Source of the DNA: Embleya sp051903075
Lineage (GTDB): Bacteria; Actinomycetota; Actinomycetes; Streptomycetales; Streptomycetaceae
Assembly: GCF_051903075.1 (NCBI RefSeq)
Contig: NZ_CP182424.1
Location: forward strand, 124,001-188,000
Reading direction: 5' to 3'
DNA: 64,000 nucleotides
Shown here: positions 40,396 through 49,107 of the stretch, in pieces
How positions within the stretch are numbered: the first letter of the stretch is position 1
Layout: each line of letters starts with the position of its first letter
Position numbers and translations under genes: made by a program
The notes under the pieces: model-generated
The model's input: the letters and a program-made list of their open reading frames with translations, nothing else
What the model was told of the DNA's origin: nothing
The model's database searches: none

Positions 40396-41270
40396 GGGGA
40401 CAGCTCCTTGATCTTCGTTGCGATGTGGGCGCATGTTTCCGCAGGCGGAAGCGCCAAGTCCCAGAGCTGCGCGAAGGCGCTTTCGTAGCTCTTCACCCGC
40501 TCGGGGGCCTCGGTGTAGCTGGACTGCGTGAAGTCCTCGTCCCAGGCCAGGCTGGGATAGGGCTCGGCGAAGTCCACGAGCAGAAAGGACCCGTACAGTC
40601 CCGGATGGCAACCGACGGCGGTGGGAAGCATACGGAACTCGCAGCCCGGTGCCCCTTCGAGCAGCGATTCGAGTTGACCGCGCACGATCTCCGGCGGTCC
40701 CATGGGCCGTGTCAGTGCGCTCTCCTCGATGATCGCGTGGTGGGCGATGCCCGACTCGCGCAGCCGGCGTCGACGGGTGACGCGGACATCGACGAGGGCC
40801 TGCACCTGACGTCGGTCCAACTCCGGGCGCAGCGTCCGGATCACGTGTTCCGCGTAGGCGTCGGTCTGAAGCAGCCCCGGGATTACCGCGAGGTCGTAGC
40901 CGCGTAGACGCCTGGCGCCGGCCTCGAGGGCGAGCAGGGCCCCGTACTGGGTCTTGCCCACCACGGCGTTGTGTTTTCTCCACCACGGCCGAGTGCGGCT
41001 GCGGTCCTCGGAGACCAGAGCCAGGAGGTCCGCGCGGTCGGTGGGACCGGCGTCGTAGGCATCCAGAAGCTTGGCGACGAGTTCCGAGCTGGTGCTGCGA
41101 AGACCGCGTTCCACGCGGCTTAGGCTTGAGGGCACGATGCCCGCGTCCCGGGCGGCCTGGTCCTGTTTGATGTCGGCCCGCTCGCGCAACTGCGCCAAGC
41201 GAAACCCGAGTTCACGCCGGAACGCCGACGCGGGTACCTCTTTCGGCGTGCTGCCTGAATGAGCGGCCAT
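40392..41270 (-). CDS. XRE/DUF5753 regulator
   Basis: 292 residues from an ATG at 41270. An N-terminal helix-turn-helix at about 18-75 (RLAQLRERADIKQDQAAR, PSSLSRVERG) is followed by DUF5753 (LRGYDLAVIPGLLQTDAYAEHV through the C-terminus). It forms the standard two-gene unit with DUF397 downstream. It is divergent from regulator R2, sharing the 195-nt region between them, so cross-control is possible. Confidence 0.92.
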   Translation of the reverse strand: MAAHSGSTPKEVPASAFRRELGFRLAQLRERADIKQDQAARDAGIVPSSLSRVERGLRSTSSELVAKLLDAYDAGPTDRADLLALVSEDRSRTRPWWRKHNAVVGKTQYGALLALEAGARRLRGYDLAVIPGLLQTDAYAEHVIRTLRPELDRRQVQALVDVRVTRRRRLRESGIAHHAIIEESALTRPMGPPEIVRGQLESLLEGAPGCEFRMLPTAVGCHPGLYGSFLLVDFAEPYPSLAWDEDFTQSSYTEAPERVKSYESAFAQLWDLALPPAETCAHIATKIKELSP

Positions 41271-41465
41271 GGAGATCAGTGTGACGGCTTCTGCCGAGCT
41301 CCCACAAGCGAAGCTGGGGCAATGTGTCCAGACGCGTTGCCGGAAATGGCCGAGAACGGCATGCTGATTGTGGTCACCATGTGTACCAGGGGCATAGCGA
41401 CCTGTGGTTTCGCCCAGGCGGAGCCTCGGCGATTCCGCTGTGCTTCGGCCGAAGGGAGGGAAGCC

Positions 41466-42734
41466 GTGCGCGAGACACGCTTCCGCCGTGTGATCGTCGA
41501 ACGCCGGTGGAGCAGCTTCGAGACCTTCGACGTGAAGTTCTCCCTGGCCCGGGACGCGTTGGCCGGAAGGGAACGCGAACCCAGGTTGTGCGAGATCGTG
41601 GTTTCACGGCGCACGTTCGAGCGATGGATGGCGGGTGGCGTCAAGACCTTGCCCCAACCGAACACCTGTCGGATCCTCGAACACCTTCTCGGTGTCGCCG
41701 CCCAAGACCTGTTCGCGGACGCCGATAGCGGAAAAAGCCTCGCGGACGAACCCGTCGAGGCGGATATCGGAGCACGCAAGCTCCGGCAGGACCTGGAAGG
41801 GGCGTTGACCTCCGGACACATGAGCCATGAGGGGCTGGATGCCTGGGAGGAGAGGGTCGCACGACACGGCCGAGAGATGCGCTTCCGGGCCGACCTCGAC
41901 GTCCAACCCGAACTCCGGCAAGACTTCGCGGAGTTGCTGCTGGCCCTTGATCGCCGTCAGAGCCCTTCGACGACACGCCGGCTGACGAGGATCGCCGCGT
42001 GGATGGCCGGATTGATGACTCTGAGCCTCGTCCGGCTGGGCGCGTACGAGCACGCGAGGGCCTGGGCCGGAACCGCCCTGGCCGCCGCCGACGAGACCGA
42101 CGACGATGCGGTCCGCGCCTGGGTACTGGCGCAGAACGCGTACGGACTCTTCTACTCCGGCGACCTCGCCGGCGCCGCGGACGAGGCACGGCACGCCCGG
42201 AAGGCCACCCGAGGAGTCGGTGTGGGAGCGGCACTTGCCGCCCCGCTGGAGGCCCGAGCCTACGCGGCACGCGGCGACCACGAACAGGCCGCGTCCGCGC
42301 TCGCCCGAGCGGAGGACGCCCTTGCCGGATTGACCACCGAGCAACTCGTGGACTCCGCTCTGGGATACACGGAGGCCCAGCTGCGCTTTCACCAGGGCAA
42401 CGCCTGGACACATCTCGGCGTGGTCGAACGTGCGCTGGAGGCCCAGGGCCGGGCTTTGGAACTCTTGCCCGAGGGCGAGTTGCTGGACCGCGCGCTCGTC
42501 CGGGTCGACACCGCGATGTGCCTGCAACACGTGGGACGGACCGCCGAGGCGGCGGACGCTCTGGCGACGGTGATCGAGGAACTGCCGCCGAGTCATCGCC
42601 CGGGCATCGTGGTGACGCGGGCCCGCGAGGTGGCCGGACTGCTTCCCGATTCGCGCTGTGCTCCGCAGCGCGTGCGCGACGTCCGAGACATCCTCGCCGA
42701 CCTGCCGCTTTCGGCACCGGGAGCCTCCACGTGA
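41466..42734 (+). CDS. Regulator R2: TFDVKF-type N-domain plus TPR-like part
   Basis: 422 residues from a GTG at 41466, with GGGAGG 5 nt upstream; earlier starts are rejected since the shared domain begins here. The N-domain has SSFETFDVKF, ARDALAGREREP, VSRRTFERWMAG and TCRILEHLLG. TPR-like repeats follow (YEHARAWAGTALAAADETDD; RAEDALAGLTTEQ). No internal RRxFL segment is present. It is first of six colinear genes alternating regulator and enzyme. Its stop overlaps the acetyltransferase start. Confidence 0.75.
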   Translation: MRETRFRRVIVERRWSSFETFDVKFSLARDALAGREREPRLCEIVVSRRTFERWMAGGVKTLPQPNTCRILEHLLGVAAQDLFADADSGKSLADEPVEADIGARKLRQDLEGALTSGHMSHEGLDAWEERVARHGREMRFRADLDVQPELRQDFAELLLALDRRQSPSTTRRLTRIAAWMAGLMTLSLVRLGAYEHARAWAGTALAAADETDDDAVRAWVLAQNAYGLFYSGDLAGAADEARHARKATRGVGVGAALAAPLEARAYAARGDHEQAASALARAEDALAGLTTEQLVDSALGYTEAQLRFHQGNAWTHLGVVERALEAQGRALELLPEGELLDRALVRVDTAMCLQHVGRTAEAADALATVIEELPPSHRPGIVVTRAREVAGLLPDSRCAPQRVRDVRDILADLPLSAPGAST

Positions 42735-43228
42735 CGAGCATCCTCGTTCGCGACACCACCCGGGCCGACGTTGACGTGATCACCGCGCTCGTGGACGAGA
42801 TCGAGGATCACTACGGCGGAACAGCCGCAGATTGCGCACCCGAGCGGACCGAGCGGCTGTGCGCGCTGTTGTTCGGCGACCATCCGGTCGGGTTCGTAAT
42901 GTTGGCGATTCACGACGGCGACGTTGCGGGAATGGCCTCGTACTCGTTTCTGTGGCCTGCGGCCGGAGACACCAGCTCGTTGTACCTCAAGGAACTGTAC
43001 GTGCGTGCGGGCCATCGACGGCGCGGTGTGGCACGCGCCCTGATGAGCCGGATCGAGGAGGTGGCCCGGCATCGGGGGTGTTCCCGGGTGGAGTGGACCA
43101 CCGAACGGGACAACATCGCCGCCCGGGCGTTCTACGCCTCGCTCGACGCCGCGCAACTCCCCGACAAGGTGCTCTACCGCCGCGACATCGACGCGACGTC
43201 GACAAGAGGGATCGAAGGAGACCGGTGA
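42731..43228 (+). CDS. GNAT-family N-acetyltransferase
   Basis: 165 residues. The GTG at 42731 overlaps the R2 stop by GTGA. GNAT features are: LYLKELYVRAGHRRRGVARAL (the acetyl-CoA-binding RxxGxA loop, RRRGVA, near residue 100) and the later DNIAARAFYASL block. It acetylates an amine on a small molecule or protein. It overlaps the next regulator by 1 nt (TGATG). Confidence 0.87.
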   Translation: MTSILVRDTTRADVDVITALVDEIEDHYGGTAADCAPERTERLCALLFGDHPVGFVMLAIHDGDVAGMASYSFLWPAAGDTSSLYLKELYVRAGHRRRGVARALMSRIEEVARHRGCSRVEWTTERDNIAARAFYASLDAAQLPDKVLYRRDIDATSTRGIEGDR

Positions 43229-44622
43229 TGCGCCCCAATCTTCTCCGCGACCTCGTCCGCGAACGCGGCTGGAATTCGTTCGACACGTTCGACGTCAAGT
43301 TCTGCGTCGCGCGTGACGCGCTCGCCGGCCGCGAGCGGGAACCGCGCCTGCACAGGGTCAGTGTGTCTCGGCGCAGCTTCGAACGATGGATGGCCGGCGA
43401 GACCGTGCCCCACACCCACGCCCGTCGCGTGTTGGAGTACATGTTCGGCCGCACGGCCGCGGAACTGTTCGGGCCTCCGGGTGAGAGCGACCCGACCGCC
43501 TTCCCTTCCCGTCCGGCGCGACACCGTCCTACGGATACGGTGGCCGCGATCAGGGATCTGGGAGAACAGGACTTGGACATGCGTCGCAGGAGTGCCCTTT
43601 CGACCGCCGCCTACTCCCTCGCGGCCATTGCGGTACCTGTTGCCCGCGACACGGACAGAAGTCGATCCTCCGGTTCGGGGCAAGAGACCAGGACACGCAC
43701 GGTGGGCCGACGCGACCTTGACGCGGTGCGCGAGATGGTCGCCATGTTCTCGCGGATAGACCAACGTCGCGGAGGTGGCCACGCACGCGGCTCGGTCGTT
43801 CAGTACCTGGTGGCCGACGTGAGTCCCTGTCTCGAAGGACGCTTCGCCGACGACGAGGTCCGGCAGGCGATGTTCTCCTCCGCCGCCGAACTCGCCTATT
43901 TATCGGGGTGGATGGCCTTCGACAACGCCGAACACGCCGTCGCGCAAAACTACTTCGACATCGCCGTCAAGCTGGCCGTCGAAGCCGACGACGACCCCAT
44001 GACCGGCCACGTCCTGCGCGCGATGGCCCACCAGGCCGTCGACCTCGGCCACCGCCGCCACGCCCTCGACCTCGCCGCCGCCTCCGTCGACGGACCCCGC
44101 TACGCCCGGGCCGCGCCACGCGAGCGCGCCCTCTTGGGTGTGGTCCACGCCCGGGCCCTGGCCGCCACCGATCAACCCAAGGCAGCGGCCGCGGCCTTGC
44201 TGCGCGCGGAGAACGACCTGGACGCCGCCGTCCCCGACGGGGAACCCGACCGCGTGTTCTTCTTCGCCGAAGCCGGCTTGGCCCACGAAACCGCCTGCAC
44301 GCTGCGTGACATCGGCGACCTCACCGGCGCCGTGCACCAGTTTCGACGCAGTGTCCGCACCCGGAAGGCGACCGCCTTCACGCGCACCCATGCCGTGACG
44401 CTCGGATATCTCGGCGCCGTCCAGGCCCGCCGGGACTCCGTCGAGGAGGCGTGTGCCACCTGGTCGCAGGCCCTGGACGCGATGGACGGCCTCCATTCCG
44501 CGCGCGCCCGCCGCACGGCCGTTGACATGCGTGGAGCACTGACTCCCCACCGCGGCCGCGGTATGCGGTTCGCGGACGAGGTGGATGCCCGCGCGGCCGC
44601 CTACCTGACCCAGACCATCTGA
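43228..44622 (+). CDS. Regulator R3: TFDVKF-type N-domain plus TPR-like part
   Basis: 464 residues from an ATG at 43228, with GAAGGAG upstream. The N-domain has SFDTFDVKF, ARDALAGREREP, VSRRSFERWMAG and ARRVLEYMFG; two residues are missing between the last two blocks compared with its paralogues. MRRRSALSTAAYSLAAIAV near residue 113 looks like a Tat signal but is internal. The rest is TPR-like (EHAVAQNYFDIAVKLA; AVHQFRRSVRTRKA). It stands 11 nt before the TrmO-like gene. Confidence 0.75.
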   Translation: MRPNLLRDLVRERGWNSFDTFDVKFCVARDALAGREREPRLHRVSVSRRSFERWMAGETVPHTHARRVLEYMFGRTAAELFGPPGESDPTAFPSRPARHRPTDTVAAIRDLGEQDLDMRRRSALSTAAYSLAAIAVPVARDTDRSRSSGSGQETRTRTVGRRDLDAVREMVAMFSRIDQRRGGGHARGSVVQYLVADVSPCLEGRFADDEVRQAMFSSAAELAYLSGWMAFDNAEHAVAQNYFDIAVKLAVEADDDPMTGHVLRAMAHQAVDLGHRRHALDLAAASVDGPRYARAAPRERALLGVVHARALAATDQPKAAAAALLRAENDLDAAVPDGEPDRVFFFAEAGLAHETACTLRDIGDLTGAVHQFRRSVRTRKATAFTRTHAVTLGYLGAVQARRDSVEEACATWSQALDAMDGLHSARARRTAVDMRGALTPHRGRGMRFADEVDARAAAYLTQTI

Positions 44623-44633
44623 AGGAGTAGTCC

Positions 44634-45125
44634 ATGGAGCAGGAATTCACCGTTGCCCCCGTCGCCCATGTCGTCGGGGGCCGTGTCGAACCTACCGACG
44701 ACTACTGGGGCGACACCCGAGCCATCGTCCGCATCACGCCCGACTACCCCCGCGACGCCACCGAGGGACTGACCGACTTCTCCCACCTGGAAATCGTCTT
44801 CCGCTTCCATCTCACCGACCCCAGCGACCTGCACCCGGGCGCGCGGCGACCCCGCGACAATCCCGACTGGCCCCCGGTGGGGATCTTCGGCCACCGCAAC
44901 ATGCGCCGCCGCAACTGGCTGGGCATTTCCCGCTGCCGACTGCTCTCCGTCGACGGACTGGACCTGCATGTCGAAGGCCTCGACGCCGTCGAAGGCACAC
45001 CCGTCCTCGACATCAAGCCCTGGTTCGAGGAGATGGGACCCCGCGGGAAGACCCACCAACCCGCCTGGCCGACCGAGATGCTGACCGACTACTACGCCGC
45101 TGCGGATTCGGACCGCTCGCCGTGA
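44634..45125 (+). CDS. TrmO/UPF0066-like SAM-dependent methyltransferase
   Basis: 163 residues from an ATG at 44634, with GAAGGAG 7 nt upstream. It has the TrmO beta-barrel pattern: FSHLEIVFRFH near residue 48, GIFGHRNMRRRNWLGIS near 82, and GTPVLDIKPW near 120. TrmO N6-methylates t6A37 in tRNA. The family's RSPxRPNxIG block is altered to RNMRRRNWLG here, so the substrate may differ. It is paired with regulator R3. Confidence 0.8.
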   Translation: MEQEFTVAPVAHVVGGRVEPTDDYWGDTRAIVRITPDYPRDATEGLTDFSHLEIVFRFHLTDPSDLHPGARRPRDNPDWPPVGIFGHRNMRRRNWLGISRCRLLSVDGLDLHVEGLDAVEGTPVLDIKPWFEEMGPRGKTHQPAWPTEMLTDYYAAADSDRSP

Positions 45126-45184
45126 CGAGCACTTCCATCCCGGGTCCGTCGGCCGGTGCGTGACGCACCAGGAAAGGAACAGCC

Positions 45185-46423
45185 GTGCGCAGCACGCTTT
45201 TTCGTGCTCTGGTGCTCGAGCGCGGCTGGAGTCTGTACTCCACCTTCGACGTAAAGTTTGCGCTGGCCCGCGACGCGCTGGCCGCGCGCGAGCGCGAGCC
45301 GGCGCTGCATCGGGTGACGGTGTCCAAGCGGACCTTCGAACGATGGTTGGCCGGGGACCTCAGGTCACTGCCCCACGCGCACACACGCCGCGTCCTGGAA
45401 CACATGCTCGGACGACCGGCGCCCGAACTCTTCGCGCCCACGGCCGACGCCCCGACCACCGCCGGCACCCCCGTTCCCGCTCTGCTGCTCATGGCCACCG
45501 CATCCATCGACGACATCGTCCGCCGCTACGAGACACAGGGCCCGCTGCAACTCGTCGGCGAGACCCGACTGCTGCGCCGCATGCTGCGCACGCTCGGACC
45601 GGCACGCCTCGAGGCCGATCCCGACCTGGCGCGACTGGCCGCGCGCGCGGCAGGGCTCCTGGCGTACATGGCCGTCAACACCGGCGCCTCGCACGTGGCC
45701 GACGCCTTCTGCGCCGAGGCGCTGTCGTTGGCCGAGGGGATCGGGGACACCGAGACCTGCATGTGGGCGTGGGCCACGCGCTCCTTCGGTCTGTACTACT
45801 GCGGTCGATACGAGGAGGCGGACGCCGCGGCCGCCGCCGGCGTCGCGTTGTCCCCGGACCACCCGCAGGCGATCCGACTCCTGGTCAACGGCCGCGCCCG
45901 GGCCCTGGCCCGCTTGGGGCGCGGCCGCGAAACGGAGGCCGTGATCGGACGCGCGCTCGATCTGTCGGACCGGCAGGCCGCCCTCCCCGGTGGGATCAGT
46001 TCGTGCATCGACTTCGCGCCCTACAGCCCGGCCCGCACGCTCGCCAACGCAGTCACCGCGCATCTGTCCCTTGGACACCTGGACAGAGTCCTCGACTATG
46101 CCGATCAAATCGACGACCTCGTCACACGATCCGACTCCGACTGGACGAAGGCGCTGGTGAGCCTGGATGTGGCCACCGCGCTGTTGGGCGGACGCCCACC
46201 GCAGGTCGAGCACGCCATGGCTTTGGGACGTGCCGCCCTGAGTGCCGCCGGCGCGGCACCGATCAGTTCCGTGTGGCTACGAGCGAACGAGTTGGGCCGA
46301 CAGGCCGACCGCTGGCACACTGTTTCCGCCGTGCGGGACTACGCCGACGACCTCGCCGCGCGCACGTTTCCGGTCTCCACGCCGTGGTCGGACCGATCCT
46401 CACAGGAGACCGGCGGCCGATGA
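45185..46423 (+). CDS. Regulator R4: TFDVKF-type N-domain plus TPR-like part
   Basis: 412 residues from a GTG at 45185 with AAAGGA upstream. The N-domain has SLYSTFDVKF, ARDALAAREREP, VSKRTFERWLAG and HTRRVLEHMLG. The shorter C-terminal half is TPR-like (GRYEEADAAAAAGVAL; LDRVLDYADQID). A GGTGCG-tga-CGCACC stem at about 45154-45168, just before its ribosome-binding site, may weaken read-through from the TrmO-like gene. Confidence 0.75.
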   Translation: MRSTLFRALVLERGWSLYSTFDVKFALARDALAAREREPALHRVTVSKRTFERWLAGDLRSLPHAHTRRVLEHMLGRPAPELFAPTADAPTTAGTPVPALLLMATASIDDIVRRYETQGPLQLVGETRLLRRMLRTLGPARLEADPDLARLAARAAGLLAYMAVNTGASHVADAFCAEALSLAEGIGDTETCMWAWATRSFGLYYCGRYEEADAAAAAGVALSPDHPQAIRLLVNGRARALARLGRGRETEAVIGRALDLSDRQAALPGGISSCIDFAPYSPARTLANAVTAHLSLGHLDRVLDYADQIDDLVTRSDSDWTKALVSLDVATALLGGRPPQVEHAMALGRAALSAAGAAPISSVWLRANELGRQADRWHTVSAVRDYADDLAARTFPVSTPWSDRSSQETGGR

Positions 46424-46605
46424 GGGCTACCGGTGACTCGAGACGAGGACTCGTCGCAGGACCCTCGAATTCGTCCCCGGTTCGACGTCGAGAGGCAGTG
46501 ACGGCGGCGGCCTGCGGGGCCCACCCGCTAGGCTCCTGGCGGGGCGACCGCCGCTCCGGCGTCGGTGTAGCCGTGCTGTTCAGGACGACCGGATCAGGAG
46601 CGAGC

Positions 46606-47304
46606 GTGACGACGAGCCTGCGGTCGGACCCGACGACGTTTCCGGTCGACCCACCCCCGAGCCTGCTCGATGCGAAGGTGATCGCCGAGCACGACTGGGG
46701 CGCCTTTCGTGCCGTGTCGACCATGGTCGACCACTGGGACCGTCCCGGATGGAACGGTGGACGTGCCTACTACTGGATGCTCACCTTCGCCCACGAGGAA
46801 GCCTTGATCCACGAGGCTCTCACCTGCCAGGCCGTCGTTGCGGACCCGTTCCTGGATCCGGTGCCCTCCGAGGGGCTGCACATCACCTTGAACAAGGTCG
46901 CAGACGCGGCGGACACCAACCCAGTCTTCCTGGCGCAGCTCGTCGATCGCGTTCGTGGGCAGACTCCGGACACCTTCGAGTTGTCGGTGGGCCCCCTGGC
47001 CGGGTCCCAAGGCTCGCTTCGCTACAGCGTCGCCCCCTGGGGACCGGTGATCGACCTACACGCGGTCCTGGCCGGGGCCGGAGCACCCGCGGGAGGTCCC
47101 ACCGCGCTTCTGCGCCCCCACCTGGGCATCGCTTACTCGAATCGCGCCCGACCTGCGGCCGAGGTGATCGAGCAGGTGGCGCTCCTGCGCGGGCGGCCGC
47201 GCGTCGCGGTGCGCGTCGACGGTGTGGACCTGGTGGAACTCAGGCGTGAACGCGCCGCCTACCGCTGGGACGTGGTCGCACGAGTGCCACTGTGCGGCAC
47301 GTGA
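46606..47304 (+). CDS. 2H phosphoesterase / 2'-5' RNA ligase-like protein
   Basis: 232 residues from a GTG at 46606, with GGAG 5 nt upstream; the frame to 46423 is not protein-like. The two His motifs of the 2H superfamily are GLHITL near residue 90 and RPHLGIAYSN near 175. The second is HxG rather than HxT/S. Members process 2',5' bonds or cyclic phosphates of RNA or nucleotides. It stands 182 nt after R4 and completes the regulator-enzyme series. Confidence 0.8.
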   Translation: MTTSLRSDPTTFPVDPPPSLLDAKVIAEHDWGAFRAVSTMVDHWDRPGWNGGRAYYWMLTFAHEEALIHEALTCQAVVADPFLDPVPSEGLHITLNKVADAADTNPVFLAQLVDRVRGQTPDTFELSVGPLAGSQGSLRYSVAPWGPVIDLHAVLAGAGAPAGGPTALLRPHLGIAYSNRARPAAEVIEQVALLRGRPRVAVRVDGVDLVELRRERAAYRWDVVARVPLCGT

Positions 47305-47336
47305 GCCGCAACCCGACACCTTCGGGCGGCGTGCCG

Positions 47337-47365
47337 TCGTAGACCCCGCCGCGCGCCGTCTACGA
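47337..47365. terminator. Bidirectional hairpin between convergent genes
   Basis: TCGTAGAC (47337-47344) pairs with GTCTACGA (47358-47365) around a 13-nt loop, 33 nt after the 2H gene and 64 nt before the end of the aldo-keto reductase-like gene. Confidence 0.4.
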
Positions 47366-47428
47366 GGACGCTTGCGGGTACTCCAGGGTTCGGATCCGGC
47401 GCCCGTGGAGGCGAACCGCGCAAGGGAG

Positions 47429-48559
47429 TCAGGCCATCGGGCCGACGGGAGCCACGGACAACGCGGCTCGCATTTCTCGGTACGTTTCATCGACGAAGTC
47501 GGCCTCGGCGTCGTCCAGTTCGCGGACCGCATGATGATTGCCGACGATTTGTTCGGCGGAGGTGAACCCGACCAGGACCGCCGCGTGGTCGGCCTGCTGT
47601 AGGCAGTACTGCAGAGCGACGCGGGCCAGATCACCGGGCTTGTCGCCGAAGCGGTCCCGCAACCGGCGCAGGCCCGGCTCCATCGCCGCGAGTCCGGCCG
47701 CGGTGAACCATCGCTCATGGCTGCGACTGTCACCGGGACCGAAGGAAGGCGGACGAGCGGGATCGTACTTCCCGGTCAACACGCCTTGGCCCAACGGCTC
47801 GTGGAGGAGGAGGCCGACGCCGTGCCGGGCGGTGAAGGCGAATGTATCCTCGCCGTCCACGGAGGTGGCGGGGCACAGGCCGTTGAAACGAAGCGAGACG
47901 ACGTCCGGCCGGATGACCCGAAACAGACGTGCGAATCGCAGGCCGGCGGCGTGCGGGTTCGGGGCGAAGGGATCGGGGCCGCGCATGGCGATCGCTCGCA
48001 CGTGGCCGTCCTCGCGCAGCGCGCGCATCTGCGCGAGGCTCTCGCCCAAGTGGTCGTCGTCGATCCCGAAATTGTCGTGATCGAAACAGTAGACGTCGAG
48101 GTAGTCGGTCCGTAGGTTCTCCAAGGTCTGCTCGAACTGTCGTCGCACTACGGTGCCGGCGAAGCCGTGCACGGATGAACCGCGTACCCAGCCGACCCGG
48201 CCGATGATTCTCAGATCCTCCCGCCGATACTCGCGAACAACCTTCCCGAGCAGGCGCTCCGCGTGCCCGTACCCGAATACGTCCCCCACGTCGAACAAGT
48301 TCGCGCCGCGCTCGATCGCCGCGTGCAGACCCTCGATCGAACGTGAGGAGTCGACCTGCGCCCAACCCAGAGCCCGGTGGTCGACGGCGGCGGGCCCGCC
48401 GATGGCGCGACAACCCACCGCCAACGGCCAGGCGGACATGGCGGACGACAGGTGCCGAGCCGCGCTCGCCGAAAGCCGCGGGCGGCATACGCGATCCGCA
48501 GGGCGAACCCGTCCCGGGGCCGTCCACGGCTCCGGTGGGTTCTCGGACATCGTCGACAA
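47429..48559 (-). CDS. Aldo-keto reductase-like protein with altered catalytic tetrad
   Basis: 376 residues from a TTG at 48559, with AGGGAG 7 nt upstream; an ATG at 48550 is possible. The TIM-barrel pattern is clear: GANLFDVGDVFGYGHAERLLG and LRTDYLDVYCFDHD, then ARVALQYCL near the end. Of the Asp-Tyr-Lys-His tetrad, the Tyr is Phe (DVFGYG) and the Lys is Arg (IIGRVGW). Asp and His remain. Normal reductase activity is therefore doubtful. It lies downstream of copy B of the 174-bp element. Confidence 0.8.
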   Translation of the reverse strand: MSTMSENPPEPWTAPGRVRPADRVCRPRLSASAARHLSSAMSAWPLAVGCRAIGGPAAVDHRALGWAQVDSSRSIEGLHAAIERGANLFDVGDVFGYGHAERLLGKVVREYRREDLRIIGRVGWVRGSSVHGFAGTVVRRQFEQTLENLRTDYLDVYCFDHDNFGIDDDHLGESLAQMRALREDGHVRAIAMRGPDPFAPNPHAAGLRFARLFRVIRPDVVSLRFNGLCPATSVDGEDTFAFTARHGVGLLLHEPLGQGVLTGKYDPARPPSFGPGDSRSHERWFTAAGLAAMEPGLRRLRDRFGDKPGDLARVALQYCLQQADHAAVLVGFTSAEQIVGNHHAVRELDDAEADFVDETYREMRAALSVAPVGPMA

Positions 48560-49107
48560 CGTTGTTCTCCCTCACGTCGTGCGCCACCGGCGACGCCACG
48601 CCGGAATCTGTGCGAGGCGTCGGGGCACACGTTCACCTTGGCGACGGCAAGGGCCACTCCTCCACGCGAGGGGACCGCCATCTTGCCGTCATCATCACGC
48701 GAAGACGCCAGCGGATATGACAACTGAGAGTGACACACCTCAACATCATGCCCGCTATGGGAGTTAAGTCTGGTGAGATTTGTGGTCATCTCGCTCTTTC
48801 GGGTAGCCCGCACCACAGGCGAGATGGCGGCGAGATGGCGGTGCCACGACGTGGAGCCCCGGACCTGGAACCGCAATTGTGGAGGTGTGCGGATCACCGA
48901 CGCCTCGCTTTCGGCGGCCGGCGGGGGACCGTCCCGGGTTCGTTCACGCATCCGATCGCGACAACCCTCCGCGCACCAACCCGGCCGCCCGCGCGGTCGA
49001 TGGAGTTGCAGTGTTCGCCACCGCCGTTCAACGCCCGACCCGACCCCACCCCCCACACCGCCCGCGACAGAGGCGGACGAACGCGGCCCCGAGGAGGTCG
49101 AATTGCC
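48560..49107. other. Divergent intergenic region with 174-bp element copy B
   Basis: About 550 nt between the aldo-keto reductase-like gene and the RsbW-like gene. Besides the element at 48673-48846 there is no supported gene. AGGAGG near 49092 belongs to the next gene. Confidence 0.5.
48673..48846. repeat. 174-bp intergenic element, copy B
   Basis: The left end is 48673-48699 and the right end 48822-48846 (contains AGATGGCGGCGAGATGGCGG). Ends are near-identical to copy A at 31146-31319, with the same 122-bp separation. The end motifs are inverted relative to each other. It starts 114 bp upstream of the aldo-keto reductase-like TTG. Confidence 0.65.
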
